A stretch of 64,000 bases of DNA from Paragonimus skrjabini miyazakii (GCA_014338405.1 JTDE01000259.1:50299-114298), one strand, 5' to 3'. Shown: positions 34,001 to 47,649, numbered from the stretch's first letter. A program made the numbers and translations. Notes: generated by a model not told the origin, from the letters alone.

Positions 34001-35880
34001 GTAAGCAAACTGTTGGTTGTTTTTGAAAAATAACCGAAGTGTCCGTGAACAGCACATACGATGCAACTTTGGCTGATGACTTTATGATTAAACTGGTGCA
34101 ACTTTGCCTTACAATCTATTGTAAGCTGATGCTATGGAAGTGATATTTATATATCGTGCATGGAACGAGACGAAATAAAGAATAAACTGGAGAACAACCC
34201 AAGTGTTCTTTTCCGTTCGCCCAAGTTTTCAGTAACTTTTCGGTAAGAGTAGTGATGAAATGGTTTATGTTCCTTGTGTGATGTGATGACTAACCGAATA
34301 CAGTGTATCACAAACTAACCTAGACTAGACAGTACGTGGGCGTTATATCATTCAGTCTTATTTTCCGTCAAAGAATACCATCGAGGATTAGTTTTTTTTA
34401 CAAGAAACCAGTAATATATTCTGATGAAAGTCAGGGTGAGTGCACTGCTGCAAAAAGCTCTTCACGTTCACAATGTTCCTGATGTTTTGTTGCACAAAGG
34501 GTCACGTGGCCGTTGCCAATTACCTACTATTTGTGTATCCAACCTTTCTTTTGTAGAAAACTTAAGCTGAAATGCGTTTTCACATTTGAATACTCAAACA
34601 CAGTACACTGAGAACTTAGTGTTAACTGGCAGATTGTTTGTGAGAAAGCCGTACTTTTTAATTCCAACCAAAGAACACGAGATCTTGACCTCTCAGTCAA
34701 TTCGCAGTTTCATATTCCAAATCACCTGTTTAGCATTGTTTTGATCACTGATGAAAATGTGTACATACCTTGTAACATTCCAAATGCTGAGAAGTAGCTG
34801 GTAAATTCGATTGTCCCGCTTTGAAAAAATCGCAGTTGATAAAATTTTTCGCATTCTCGTAAACTTTTCAGGGCCTTTCAAAGCCCACATCATAAAAAAC
34901 CTTGCCTACCGATCAGCATTCATGCTGCTCCCTCACACTGTCACTCTAAACTCATATCAATGGTCCCAACCAGATGACACTTTGCACAACAGTACTTTCA
35001 CAGACATCAAAAATCGTTCTGTAATGGACACTTCAGGGTCCATAATCTCGTTGACGTACATCATGCGGTTTTTCTGACAAAATAGATCGAGTGGAGCTGG
35101 GCTATTTTGCTTTTGTTTTCAGTGCACATTGATAAACCGGATCGATTTTGGCGGGGTTTTTAATTTTTTCCATTTTTCCATTGGGATCAGCGTTGAGACA
35201 GTAACTCAACTGAACAACCGGTGTATCGTCAATTAGATGACATTATATGTAGGGACACCTTGTCTGATCACTTATCTTACCAATTCGCAATATGCTAGTT
35301 TCCAGTGGCTGCTTGCGGGGTCCGTGGAATATAACAATATACCTGATCACTGAAATTACAAAACGTTTCAAAATATCCTCTGAATGTGCAACCGCCAATT
35401 ATCTCAAGAAATGCTACCTCCAGCTCTTCTTAAAATAAGTTTCTTCCTGTTGAGACTCATCAACATCTTTGCCATAACCGACACCCAAACTCTAACTTAA
35501 GTTTATGTGAGGCAACCGCACTGATCGTTGTACAGAAGACCTCGCTGACATTTTTATTTCAGTTACCTGTGAAAAGTACTCAGACTGTTCCATTGTCACT
35601 TCAGGAGGCACTGTCAGTGTCTTGGTACTTCCAGTCAAGGACCCGAAAATAACGACTTCTCATCATGTAGGGAGATGTTTTGGATGCCGATAATTGGGCC
35701 AATTTTCAAATCCGGATCGTGATAGGGGCATGCACCATTGACGATCCTTACCGAACTCGATTCTAATGCTTCTTTTCAAAAGCGTACGGTTGGGTAGAAA
35801 TGCGAAGTTAACGGTCAAATTCAAATTGTCTCAGAAGTGTCAGGCAAAGCCGATAATTGTTTAATAGATATTTTGGGCTT
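31080..35880. other. no recognised gene
   Basis: The largest gap in recognisable sequence besides 48-53 kb. A plus-strand frame at 32240-32409 is cysteine-containing (YDCYECAKGPVYNEF) after a TTCCAAAG acceptor-like site, but no family could be named. All other frames look like chance. Confidence 0.35.
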
Positions 35881-36155
35881 TAGATTTTTTCAGTATCCAC
35901 AGGTGATTGCAGTGTTTGCATTCAGATACGTCTTTCAGCTAGTCCATTTCGAAATGAAGTCCTGTGTTTGAATTTCGTGATTATTAGAGCTCATCAGTAG
36001 TAAACGGCCTCCTCCGGACCAGAATTTGCACTGCAGCCTTCATTTGTGTAAGACTAACGTATTGATCACAATGCCAATAATCTCAAAATAGGAATGACCA
36101 AATGATCATATACAAACGCTCAATCCCCTAAGTCGTTCTTGAGGGCGGGAACGAT
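35880..36155 (-). mobile_element. family A hammerhead SINE, degraded
   Basis: Tail (GTGATTGCAGTGTTTGCATT in plus-strand spelling, shared almost exactly with 41530), ribozyme at 35959-36003 and head (GGAATGACCAAATGATCATA) are all readable. The core word CTGATGA and GAAA are intact, but stem II and the GTC site are lost. Confidence 0.7.
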
Positions 36156-36238
36156 TATTCTGCATGAGTGATTGATTAGATTAGCATGACTCAATAAGTA
36201 ACTCCGAGCCGTTCACATAAAGGGTAAACGGGAGGCAT

Positions 36239-36254
36239 ACACACACACACACAC
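36239..36254. repeat. (AC)n microsatellite
   Basis: Eight uninterrupted AC units. No PLE sequence was found beside it, unlike the CA tract at 62164. Confidence 0.9.
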
Positions 36255-36474
36255 GTACTCATTGACTTTAAGTACGTGGCTGGCGATAGTTAGCTTAGCA
36301 TACTTAGCAAGATGGTGACAGCTGCAAGGGAACTGTTTAAGAGGGTTGCAGAATTGGCTTAGTTTCTCACAACCGACTAGATCGTTAAAGCTTCCTGTTG
36401 AAAACCAAGATTCCAGATGCCTTGTCAGCTATTGATTTCAGTTGACTAGGCGCAACTCCAAAACTTTGTACATT

Positions 36475-36618
36475 AGTGGAAAAAAGAAGGATAAAACTGT
36501 GGGCCGAGAAGCATACGTCACGGTGGTTAAGCGATGTAGTGCCACATCGACCGGTGAATGACGATCATCAAAAACAAGAAGCAGCGTCCCCCATTACAAG
36601 ACTTTATGAAGTGAAGGT
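36475..36618 (+). CDS. possible internal exon, unknown product
   Basis: Between an acceptor-like GTACATTAG and a donor AAG|GTAAAT the frame is open and polar: EKRRIKLWAEKHTSRWLSDV and then VVPHRPVNDDHQKQ. Amino-acid make-up is protein-like and both splice sites are acceptable, but there is no family motif and no neighbouring exon to link it to. Confidence 0.25.
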
Positions 36619-37052
36619 AAATATGTCAGCATTACATAGTTGTTCACTCTCCTGCTAAATGTACCGTCATAATTTGCTTCCCTTGTGTACATTTCTTGCA
36701 GTACAAACAAATCAGTTAGTTTGTCGTTCAATTTAAGAACTAATGTCTTACTTTCAATCTGGTTACGGTTTTCGACGAACGAAACTATGAGCTACTCAAG
36801 AGGATTCCATGTAAAAACCCCGTAGTATTGAACAATATGGTGAACTTACCAGGTGAGTTAACACGGTAACCAGTTGACTAGATATAGTGAGCGATCGAAA
36901 TACTCGGGACTGGCGTTTCAACCAACCGCTTTGACAGATGTTCAGCAATTTACTAACCTTCAAGAAGATCGCTTGAGCATGGCAAGTCAACGCGTGTGTT
37001 ACTTGCAAAATAACCCCTTAAAAAGTGCAAATTGTTTTTGGCGAGCAGATGA

Positions 37053-37078
37053 AAAATAAATAAATAAATAAATAAATA
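37053..37078. repeat. (AAAT)n microsatellite
   Basis: Six and a half AAAT units in tandem. Confidence 0.9.
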
Positions 37079-37079
37079 A

Positions 37080-39310
37080 CGACATCCCGTAGTAAGCCAT
37101 GTGAAGAAACCATAGACCGCTTTGTTCGTAACCACACTTGGGTTAAGTGACCGCTCACAGTACACTTTTTTAGCATTCAAGCCATAAGAATTTTGTGATT
37201 TTCAACGGAATTTGTGAACTTCATTTAATTAACGCATGAAAAAACTACGAACGACTATGAATGTGTCATATGACCACAGTGACAGGTATTTTTCTAGTGA
37301 AAATAGGTAGCTCGTTTTAATCCAAAACCTCAATTCGACGTTTCTTCAAGCTGAATCAAGTAGAGGTAGAATCAAGTTATTCAGTCGTTACCTCCACTGT
37401 ATCGGAATACCGGAACAAATAAATTCCAGAGATATTCGATAAGATCTACGACCGGACTACAGGCTATGTTCTGTAACATTCGTAATCCACCAGAAAGCAG
37501 CCACATATTAGTCAGCTGGGATTTACTGGAGGGAGCACTGTCATCCCAAAACGACGTTCTCCGGCGTAGTTAGGGGAGGGGACGATATTAATGAATCTTT
37601 CAGTTGGAACGATAAGAACATTACCAAACTCCTTGTAACCTTCTTTTGATAAATTCATGAGAAACAAAACGTTACCAAGCTTACTACTTTCACGTAGTTA
37701 CGCACAAAGAATGAAATCTGTGAGAAGTACCATTGCAAACGTTTCTACAAAATATTATTGTCTGGTTACGAATCGTTTATATCTTCTTGATTTGTTAGTA
37801 AATGGATTAGGTGGAATCTAGCGTTTCAAACGAACTTTGTAGGACTCATAAACAGTCTAATTATTATTTTGCAGGGAAATCACTGTAGAAGCGGGAAATG
37901 TGTGTGAGCCTAAATGGAGTGACTAATGACACATTCTAGACAGAAATGAATTCCATACGTTACCTCGAGTGGTGTGCAAAAATCGTTCACACGGATTTTC
38001 AGTCAATGAAATTGTAAACTGCCACAGTTTTGCTAACTCGCCAAACAAAAGACCGGTGTTATATCGTGTGAAAAAATCTTTGAGTTAATTATTCTCAAGT
38101 CCACTGAGATTAAAAACCATAATTTTTCGAGTTTGTCCTCAAATTTCAGTCATACGCACATGGTAAGCTCATCGCACAGGCGCAAAACAACTTGTCTTGA
38201 GAAAGACCACATTATTGAATCGATGTCACACAGTATGGTATTTGCATGAAGCGCATTTCAGAAGCCTGACCATCTGTGCTTCGATCTCGGAAACCTTCAC
38301 CAGGACAACACAAAGTGACCTTCGGTCGGTTTACCCAAGTGCACCTTCTCCATACAATCTCACAACGGAGAAATCAAGGCCTTTTCGCTGAAATATTTGC
38401 ATGTACCAGACGCCTAGATCTAACCTTTATGCCCCACAGACGCCATTCCAACATGTTTAGGGATTGTGACGGGTTACTTGACTCATCCGAAGCACACAAG
38501 CGGACCGAAGAATGTTTTCAGAATGCACCCATTGGCGACTGTTTTAGGTCAAAATCACTTGCTTGTTAATAATCAAAAACAAAGGTGGATGGGAAAATAC
38601 TTGGAATGGTTTACATTTGAACAAGTGAAAATACATCACTGAAAATATTGTGCAAATTCACGAGTGTACACTATTGAAAATAAAGCATTATAGGAAAAAA
38701 GGAAAATGTGTTGGCTTTCAAATGAGCGCAGCGTTAAAAACTTGAGCAAAAATGCATCAGTGGATTGGCGATTCCAAAAAAGCAGGGTGTATAGACGTTA
38801 CTGTGCCATTATTAATGGTGTGCCATTGAAGAGCAGCTCAAAATTCAACGAAACTATAGAAAGTATACAAATAGGCAATAACAGTTTCATATCGATAGAC
38901 AACTGAATCAACCTCTCAATTACTCATGATGTGTGAGACCCATCGCCGTGGCAAGCACAGCAGTATGCATGCAGATGAACGGGTAAATATGGCGTTAAGT
39001 AGGATGATTGCCACGGTCGTGCCAGTGAGTTCATTCACAGACGATAATTTTGTTACGTAAGCTTCACATTGGTCGAATCTATCGTCATATGGTTGATGCA
39101 CATCAAAATATCATTGTGGCGTTTTACGAAAAACACTTGGTAATCCTTTAACCTCTCAGTGACTATCAATACGATGTTGGAAAAATCGGTGGCGTTCAGA
39201 CATGTAGAAGTCATTTTAGTTTTTGATGTTTTGTGTCTTAGTTTATACTGCATATTCTGCTTAGAAGCACAATGTTTCTGTCGCTATTTTGAATATTATA
39301 GAAGCTTAAC
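37080..39310. other. no recognisable feature
   Basis: Short overlapping frames (for example around 38200-38570) without motif or splice support. Confidence 0.4.
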
Positions 39311-39348
39311 CGCTTTTCAAAAGCATCCGTGACAAACGGTGCTTTTCA

Positions 39349-39442
39349 CACTAACAAAGGAGCAGAGGTCACGTGGGATTTGCTGTGGCTAGGTCAATGT
39401 GCGCACGGCAAACCCCACATGACCTCTGTTCCTTTGTTAGTG
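39349..39442. repeat. fold-back element (94-bp near-perfect inverted repeat)
   Basis: Arms 39349-39383 and 39408-39442 are reverse complements over 35 bp with three mismatches, starting CACTAACAAAGG and ending CCTTTGTTAGTG. The loop is about 24 nt and its outer bases (TGTG/CACG) also mostly pair. Transcripts in either direction would form a long hairpin. It could be a small MITE-like element, a hairpin RNA or a gene's palindromic relic. A second, shorter hairpin (AAAAGCATCCGT against ACGGTGCTTTT, 39319-39346) abuts its left side, and GCTTTTCAAAAGC at 39312-39324 is itself palindromic. Confidence 0.85.
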
Positions 39443-39449
39443 GGATTTT

Positions 39450-41505
39450 GATTACAACAACACTGTTCAGGAAGGCCATCCGAGGTGATTGAAATGTAGA
39501 GTATTACAACTTGCTCATAACGTTGTGCTAGCCTCAATCCATTTATCAACAACTGGGTGCGCGTTAATTGCAGAGCTTGTCAACACAAACTGCCGTATCA
39601 ATTCTTAGTAAGTCTGAAATGCAGTCTACAAAGTTTTGATCAATTATCTCAATTTTGATGAATGAGGAATGCTAGTCACTTCATATTTCATTGCTAGTCT
39701 ATTACCCAATCTAAACCAGTGTCCACAAACGAGGGTTGTGTATGTCATGCATTTCCAGTGATTACAAGTTACATCCCTAACCATCGTTCGTCGCAAAAGT
39801 TGAATCGCAATTTTTGGCGACCATGTTTGCTAATGTGCATCTTCAGGCCGATCATCAACAAAATTGGTGAGTCACTACATCGAAGGTTAATTCATATAAA
39901 TTTGGAACTTTATGATATACGACATGAACTATAAGGTTCAAATCAAAATTTTCATAACTTGTTGTTGTTGATGGAGGTATTGTTAGATATTCTCATTGTT
40001 TTTATCTACCATTTCTTAAAAATAAATTAACTTTCGTCTGCTTTCTCTCAAATTTTGTATTAGGTAGGGTATAAAAATTGACTAATGAAGCGGTTCACTA
40101 TAATCCTTCATTATTGAACAGCGTTGTTAGTGGAATTCGGTGCATATTGCTTGAGAAAACCTGTCGGGGCAGTCAGTCCAACGGATTATTTAGTGAAGTC
40201 CAAGATATATGGTGAGTTGAGTGGATAGATAAATCCACATGCGAAATTTTTAAGCTTCCGCCTGAGTTCACGGCCCAGCTTGTACGGCACATTTTGCCTC
40301 TGCGCATGTCGTTGCTGACGATAATTTGCATCCAACAGAAGTCCAATTTTTATATTTGAGTCTCATTCAAAGTATCATATCTACTAGTCTATCTGCTAAG
40401 AATATATCCTCTGTAATTACCAAGAGAACTACAAGTGTCACAATACATTAAAGTGACCACGTGATACATTTAGACTCTACTCTCAGTTGATTATACCCTT
40501 CTAATTTAAATAAAATGTTTTGTCAGTATTTTCAAGAGTATCACCAGTTGTAAATATCGGAGATGATCCGGCTTGCGTGATTGTCAATTGAGCACGTTAA
40601 ACTTCATACAAATGTACTCATTGGATCACCACATCTAAATGCTTGGTCAAACTTTTTTGTCAGCAGTGTCCAGCTTGTCCCAGAAAGGTCATTGTTTACA
40701 CACTGTATATAGGAATAACTTCACAGCGTTTTCATGTTGGCCCATTGTTAAGTTTCCCATTTAATAACTAGTGACCATCCGTACCCCTGAAAATTTCTAA
40801 GAAAGTCTATTTCGATAAGCAATTATGACGGTTGAAGTGTAAGTTCTCCTTCAGGTGGGGATGCTCTAATTAGAGTATACTTCAAATCTACTGCCTCTCC
40901 CTATGAAACCAACTGGTTAAACGTTTCCTGTGAATATAAAAGCAACGAACAATTTTGGACATAGCTCAGTTTGGAACAGATAAAAGTTTAAAGCTGTCAA
41001 GAGTAACCATAATTTTTTCTACTATACTTGAATTGTGTAAGAAACAATCCGTTCTGGCTACTAAATGGATAGATGAGACGATTGGAAAATTGACGGATAG
41101 GATTTTACAAATGTTATCAACTTTTATGCCTAGTGTGACAAAACACTATTGAGTTTATAGTTTTAGGTGCGTAGTATGCTCTTTAGGTCTGCAAGTTCTC
41201 TGCCTGCTTCTGAAAGCAAAGTAGACAGTGCCCAGTTATTAATTCTGACGGCTTTTTGTGATTTCTTTTATCAGGGCCTTTGGAAAATGCACAGTGAAGG
41301 TCAGCCATTAACGGTAAAGTAGTCTTTCTCCTTGTTGATGATAGGCGGTATCGGGATAACTGATTCGAGTGGAATACAGACAGACTTTATCGTATACTCA
41401 GTCGGTCAAAGAAAACCCAACATATCATTGACGTTCCGCGTTTGTCACGCAGATCTTTCAAACAAAGTCACTTTCGATTACTGGTGAGTAATCGGGAATT
41501 TGGTT
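39450..41505. other. no recognised gene
   Basis: The plus-strand frame 40955-41152 is helix-like and preceded by an acceptor-like GGACATAG, but has no family match. Nothing else supported. Confidence 0.35.
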
Positions 41506-41509
41506 GATT

Positions 41510-41695
41510 TCAAGTTGAACATCACTCATATTTGATTGCAGTGTTTGCATTGAAATAGACGTTCCAACTAACCATTTTTGGAGAAGTGCTAGATTCGAAT
41601 TTTGCTCTCATTAAAGCTCGTTAGTAGTGCATACCATTGTCACAGTCATCCTTCTTGCCTAGAGTCACTTAAATAGATTACGATTTATGACTGAC
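41510..41695 (-). mobile_element. family A hammerhead SINE, degraded
   Basis: The tail TTGATTGCAGTGTTTGCATT is nearly identical to the copy at 35880. Ribozyme 41586-41630 has core CTAACGA (G5 to A) and AAAA in place of GAAA. Stem II is still well formed (GCTTT with AGAGC). Confidence 0.7.
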
Positions 41696-41699
41696 ACTC

Positions 41700-44225
41700 A
41701 CCCTTATCTGTAAAAGACATATTCAAACAAACTCTTTGATCAAGAAACGGTAGACAGTTTTGTCTATGCACAATCAGTTGATCAAAAAGCACTGTATGTC
41801 GGAAAATTTGTGGAGGAAACCGTAACATATATATGGGTTTTGAACATACGTACAGAAACAGAACATAAGTATTTCTAGCTGCTTTCTTTCAACCATTTCA
41901 TTGTTATTCTCATTTTACTATTCATTGTAAAACATACTGAAGTGGTAAGTCAATATATTTATACTATCTGTAAATATCAGGTGATATACATTAGACTCCC
42001 AAAAGAAAGTTATCCGTTAGAGCGGCCGGTTTTATTCCTGTCACAGAAGAGATCGGTCAGCTTCTAACCCAACTGGAAAACTTTGTGACTTGTGATAAGC
42101 TGTGTCTTAAAGATGTAGATAACTATTGGACATATTTTAAATGTGTAAAGCAATCAATATTTCGGTAACTAGATGTGATATTGTGGTTGCCTGGTGTGTT
42201 CTTGTGGTCCTAGCTACTTTGAGTATATCTGGAACGTTGCGATTACGTTATGCAGAGTCTAGTCGTACGTATCAGTCGTATAAATGGTAAATCACTTTCT
42301 GCCCCTAATGGTCGGTGTGCGTTTGCTGCTGCTCGATTGTCGTTTGAGCCGTTGGGACAAGCCCATCTGTCACCAACATTCAGTGTCTCATAGTAGTAGC
42401 GGTATATACACATACGACCGATCGTCGATCCACAACACAGCTTGGCCACATTACTGCAGATGTGTGTATACAAGCTAAACCATATTCGTTCCATTTGGCT
42501 GATATGACAACATGTGGAATCATTTTTGGTTTCTAAGATAAGACTGCAGATTGTTACTTATTCCGATGACAGTGAATCAGCACAGTACATATACAAACAC
42601 AATGGGAATGAAGACAAATCAAATGCATCCCGGTTCCAACTGGTGAAACGGATCCAGTGTTGACAGAACTATCGACCTGGGGTATAAGTCAACACCAGTG
42701 TGCAAATGGGCACATGTGAGACTAAACATCTCTCCGTCATCGGTTATTAACTTGATAAGAGGTCGCAACCAAGGTTTGAAATGAATCGTTCGATGTCAGA
42801 GTTAGTTGACCATTCAACTTCTAAAGGCCATTGGTTTTCAGTTTTTTCGTAGTAATTTTTAAATTGCGGTCGGGTTGTAAATCTCTTCCAGACAGGCACT
42901 TAAAGCTACCGTAACAAGAGTCTGTCTTTAAGGAAATTACTAGACTGTTTGAATTTTGTAAATACTGTTAGATCTGCAACAAAATTTGAGTATTTCTCTT
43001 TCATTAAGCGTAACGACCTCAACCCCGTGGTCGAATGAGTAAGTAGCAGGTTTCTTTTCGTCACGTTTAATCACAAATGGTGAGTTCGTTATCTCCTGCT
43101 ACGTTATACTGTTACAACCCATTTGGGTAGAATCTGCTGTCCACTATTTCGTTGGTGGTCGTTGAAGGATTATGCATTAACATGAATGGAATAATATATT
43201 AAAATAAGCTGATCATTTTGCAAAACATACCGCATTTTTAGACTTGATAGTAGTATTTATATTCGTTGCACTTATCACAAGTAAAATTATCATTTAATGG
43301 TCATTAGCTCAATAGGTGAGGTAAGCTTTTTCAAAAATTTTGATAAATTTAAGTGATAGAAATTTATTGGCAACAGAACTTCCGTTCAAGCGCTTGGTTC
43401 CGGTGTCAAAAATACTGTCACATGCAACATGTCGTCATATCTGTGATGTAAACAAAGAACAATGGTCATGATTGATCATTTCCTACCAACACGTAAACCT
43501 GTTCAAATTTTATACATGAGATGAACTGTTTGTTGATGATAAATTGTGTTCTTTTTTGGCAACCTTGGAAAAATATATTAGGGACCTCCGGTCGCCACTG
43601 AAATTGATTAAGCAAAATAACGCAAACGAAATGCTCATGAAATAGAAAAAATTTCAACCAACTTTGATAACTACTGCATGAGGTCGTTCGTATATACTAA
43701 GCTCTGAAAAATACGCTTATTCATTGCTTAGTTGTACAGTTAATCACATCTGAACTGACAAACAAAGCAGTAATCACTCTGAAATAGAAAAAATATGTGA
43801 GATAGCCAAGGCCACGAATACTGAGCGGATGGGCTCCACAATGATCACGTCAGAAAGGATAAGATAAACGAGTATGAGCTCAAATTAAGCAAAATGCCAT
43901 GTAAATAACTTGGGTGGCCAAATAACAATAGGCCTTTAAGGATGTATTAGAACCACATTTTTCGTTTTTGGTGCGCTTTCTATATTTATGTTGTCATGTT
44001 TGAAAAAACGCTTTCGGAGGTTGAGGCAACAAGATTGTCGGAGGAATGAACGACGATCCACAATGGTGAATTAAAAACACCGCGATGGGTAAGCACTCAA
44101 GGTAATTTATAGATCAGTTTTCGTTTACCAAAAGTGCTTATGTACTCACATCAGTGATGACATTCTATGACTTTATTAAGTAAATTCTTGGTTAATCCAC
44201 AACGAGTTAAAACCAAAAGTGTTAT
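41700..44225. other. no recognisable feature
   Basis: No repeat, exon or RNA gene supported. Confidence 0.4.
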
Positions 44226-44230
44226 TGGTT

Positions 44231-44271
44231 TCGCAACGTTTCGATCATCTCGGAGAGTCTTTATCAAGCAA
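44231..44271 (-). ncRNA. minimal hammerhead ribozyme, Penelope type, decayed
   Basis: Minus strand: stem I TTGC with GCGA pairs over 4 bp, core TTGATAA (needs CTGANGA; C3 to T and G8 to A), a stem II region with TCT/AGA pairing around CCG, then ATCGAAAC, palindromic stem III ACGT and cleavage triplet GTT. The two core changes are the same as in the copy at 4540-4583. Confidence 0.5.
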
Positions 44272-45110
44272 TTTAGATAAGAAAATCCACATTATACAAG
44301 CCTCAAACGAGGTAGTCATCAACTGGCTCGTGTTTGCGTGTTTAACAGGCGGTGTGTAGATAGGATGCCAATAAGATCTAAGGGTTCACGATTCATCTGA
44401 GTTCATCGTGTGACGATCTCAGGTGCAGACAAGGGTAGATAATTATTGTGACTATTATTGCGCTGTGACTGTCTCGGTGTTATTCGCTTCCATACAGTCA
44501 AAAGTCTATTGACAGATTTGCAGATGTTCATTCTTGGTCTGGCTTGCCACGTTCACGTAGGCAGAGGATGTTTCCCGATATAACTTTCTCTGTTTCAGTG
44601 TATAGTCGTTCGATCAGCAAGGGTTCTCTTCAGCAGCACATTTTGATTTTATGCAACAGAATAGGCAGCTACGGGAAATAATGTTTCTACCAAAATAAGC
44701 GGATTTATTCCGGAAAGCTGCTCGCGGCAAGTTAGTTCTAGCATGTATGACATAATGATATCACTGACTCCCCCTCTCCCGGTTCCACCCTTAATTGTAT
44801 TTGTCGACATTTAAGAGTTTCTGGAGTTATAAAATCGTATGAGCCGAACAATTTCAATTTGAATACTGAACCATACAAAGAAGTGAAGTCAGTTACCCTC
44901 TAGTTGTATACACATCAGTTCCGTAATGTAAATATGTTCCTGTTTTACACATGTATTGAAAAAAATTAGTTGACAGCTACACTTTTTTGTGATTTTCACA
45001 AGCCAGCATGTTTAAAGAATGAAGAATGTTTGTCAATTTTTAATACTTATTCTAGAATGAAATGTGTATATAACATAATATGATCTGTTATGTGTGTATA
45101 TGTAAATCAG

Positions 45111-45229
45111 TGTCTCACCGCGGACTAGATGTTGTTGATTTACTGAGTAAACTGGCTGGTGCTGTGTGGTTAGGACCTAATCTGCTGACAACTACTCAAC
45201 CAATGGCGATAGACTGGGTTGGAGCCAAG
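45111..45229 (+). CDS. possible internal exon of an LDL-receptor-type beta-propeller protein
   Basis: Bounded by an acceptor (TATGTAAATCAG, 45110) and a donor (CCAAG|GTAAAT, 45230). The frame reads HRGLDVVDLLSKLAGAVWLG and then PNLLTTTQPMAIDWVGAK. The end of this matches the start of a YWTD beta-propeller repeat, where '...QP.GIAVDWVG+KLYW' is typical of LDL receptor/LRP proteins. The YWTD itself would fall in the next exon. Only one motif supports this and no neighbouring exon was found, so it is a lead rather than an annotation. Confidence 0.35.
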
Positions 45230-45231
45230 GT

Positions 45232-47645
45232 AAATTTTTCGATTAAACGATCTACTTTTGTTTCATGAAGCTGGATTTCGAGGACAGTATGGGATTACGT
45301 TAGCAGACAGTAACTACATCGGTTTCCTTGGGTTCCGCGGAGCGGGGCAAATGGGTAGTGAAAGACAAATTTGGATCAGCTTAGTCGTCCGGATGAACTC
45401 AACAAACAGCGATTAAACTGTTTATTGGACTTAATTAACTAATCCACAGACAAGCTTGAGGATTCATGTGCCTTGGCAATAGTCCGCACGTTTAGAAATT
45501 TCTGTAATCTTCGTTGTCATGGCATGATTCTAACCGTTTCACATCAGCGAATACTAACGTCAGTTAACCAGCAAACCTATGCGCAACAAAAACGCATAAA
45601 TGGAGCATTTTTATGTAAGAATTTGAGCACATGTTGCCGGGTTGTGTACAACAGTGTTCTCCCAATCTGACAAATTTGCATGACTCTGTATATTTGTGTT
45701 GACAGTTGCTTAGACGTTGGAGCAGCTTCAGCGGTTAGGCTGTATGTTTTGGAGGACGATATCCTTGTGAAATCTTGAGCTATCTGAAGACCAGTGGTTC
45801 AAAATGGTGACAATCAACAAGAACTAACAAAAGCTGAAAAACCATGGCTACGGGACAGATCACGGTTGGTGTTGGCTAAGTATTATTGGGAAGGGCCAAA
45901 TTATAAGAAGAATATCCGTATTCATGGACCTACTGATACCTGATAAAGATAGAACGAAAGCGTGTCAATTCGGAAGGCATGCGGTTTTGTTTATAAACAA
46001 ACCAAAATGGTGGAACAAAAAGTAAACTTATCGTCAGTTTCACTGTATATAATTGAACGCTTTGTAGTTCAAGCAAGCTATGTAAAAAGTACGCAAGATC
46101 AAGCAGGTAACACTTCTGAAATAGGTAAATTGAGAGACAGAAAATTGACCAAATTGTTTAAATGAACGCGCCATAAATTCATTTTTTACTGTTAAACCAG
46201 TGATCTTCGACCGCAGCTTCTGCTGACGGGATGTCGTATTTCTGGTACTATACAGATGTAAGTGAAAAAAACGAGCGAAACAGTCACCACGAAAGTCCGT
46301 TGAGAAAGGTGGCATGTTTCTCGTAACAAAACCCCAAACCACGTACACGGTTGCACTGGTGAGCCGAAATATTAACAAAATAAGGGTTCCGTTTAGTATG
46401 GCCTTTTAAATTCAGTTGAATAAAATGTGATCCAGGACGACCAAATAACTCTTGTCTGTTAGCCAAACTACGACTCATACGTGAACTGAACCAACATCAA
46501 CGGACATTGTAGTGGATCCTCATGCAATCGCTGCACCGCCCAGTATTGAGCGGCTAACCAAGCACATTTCCCCCGGATTGCCTCTGGAAAACGCGTGACT
46601 AATCACTGCACGTTCCAATTTTCAATCTATTTCTGACCATCAGAATACTTTGATAAATGGATTTGTGTTGAGCCAAGTGAGCTGGTATTCGGCTTAATGA
46701 TTTGTATTTACCAAAGTTTGTGTGGTCGATTAGATTTGAGAAGAAAGCAGTACCAACATCAATGAGCCAATCATTGTCAATAGCTTGAGATTAGTTTTAT
46801 GTACACAAAAAACCATGTGTTTTTGCTCCAGGTTATCACATTCAATTAGTTCTTTCCCAGAAAGTCCTCTTCGACAGAGGGTACTAAACTTAAAGTTCGC
46901 TCAGCCGCGGTACACGTTCTTTCTTCGGTCGGGTTTTGAATTTCGGTTCAAGATGAAACCTTGTAGGATATTGTCTCACTGACCGTATTTTATGCATGAC
47001 CGACCTTTCATATCTAAGTGAACGTTCGCAGATCCTTGTGGGCAACACTCAGAGTGTCCGATTATCACAGAAGCAGACGTAATAATTGTCTTGTCGGATG
47101 TAATGAAGGAAAACACGTGTAGAAGCTTCAGTTCCGCGGACTTTGTCGTAACACACTGTTTCTTTCACCCTGAATATATGAATACTCAGTCGGCTGCGAG
47201 TGTGAGTCGTGTCCTTAGGTGTCAACTTTAAGCCACCTAACCAATGTTTGTTGCCCTTGTCCACTTCCAAAATACTGTACGTATAACTGGCCATGACGTA
47301 CTCGAGTGAGCGTAAGGAATCAGACTGCGGTACCCTAATCGCCCGGTTATCCAATCACAGTAGAAAGACAGTTGATATGTCGCCTCCTAGAACAAACGGA
47401 CAACTTGAACATTACTCGCAAGTGAAGTGGCTAAAAGTCTAGATGCACCATTTCACTTACATCCAGAGCAAACTCAACGGAACTGTGTCCGGAAAGTTGG
47501 CATTACACGCGAACCCGCCAGAATTCAAATCTAAGTAGAGGCAAGATTATGCCTACGACGTAACAGGGGCAAGATTCTAGCCTGGTTTATTGTTCTGAAA
47601 AAGACGGACTAACAAGCCTATGTGGATCCGACAGTTACAGTCAAA
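45232..47645. other. no recognised gene
   Basis: Overlapping short frames. A 101-codon minus-strand frame at 47049-47354 has fair composition but no family motif. Confidence 0.35.
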
Positions 47646-47649
47646 CTTG

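Noticed and set aside
37335..37370. Minus-strand GAAACGTC preceded by TTGATTCAG
   Set aside because: The first core word is too far from CTGANGA and no stem II forms. Could be an extremely old PLE hammerhead but cannot be supported.
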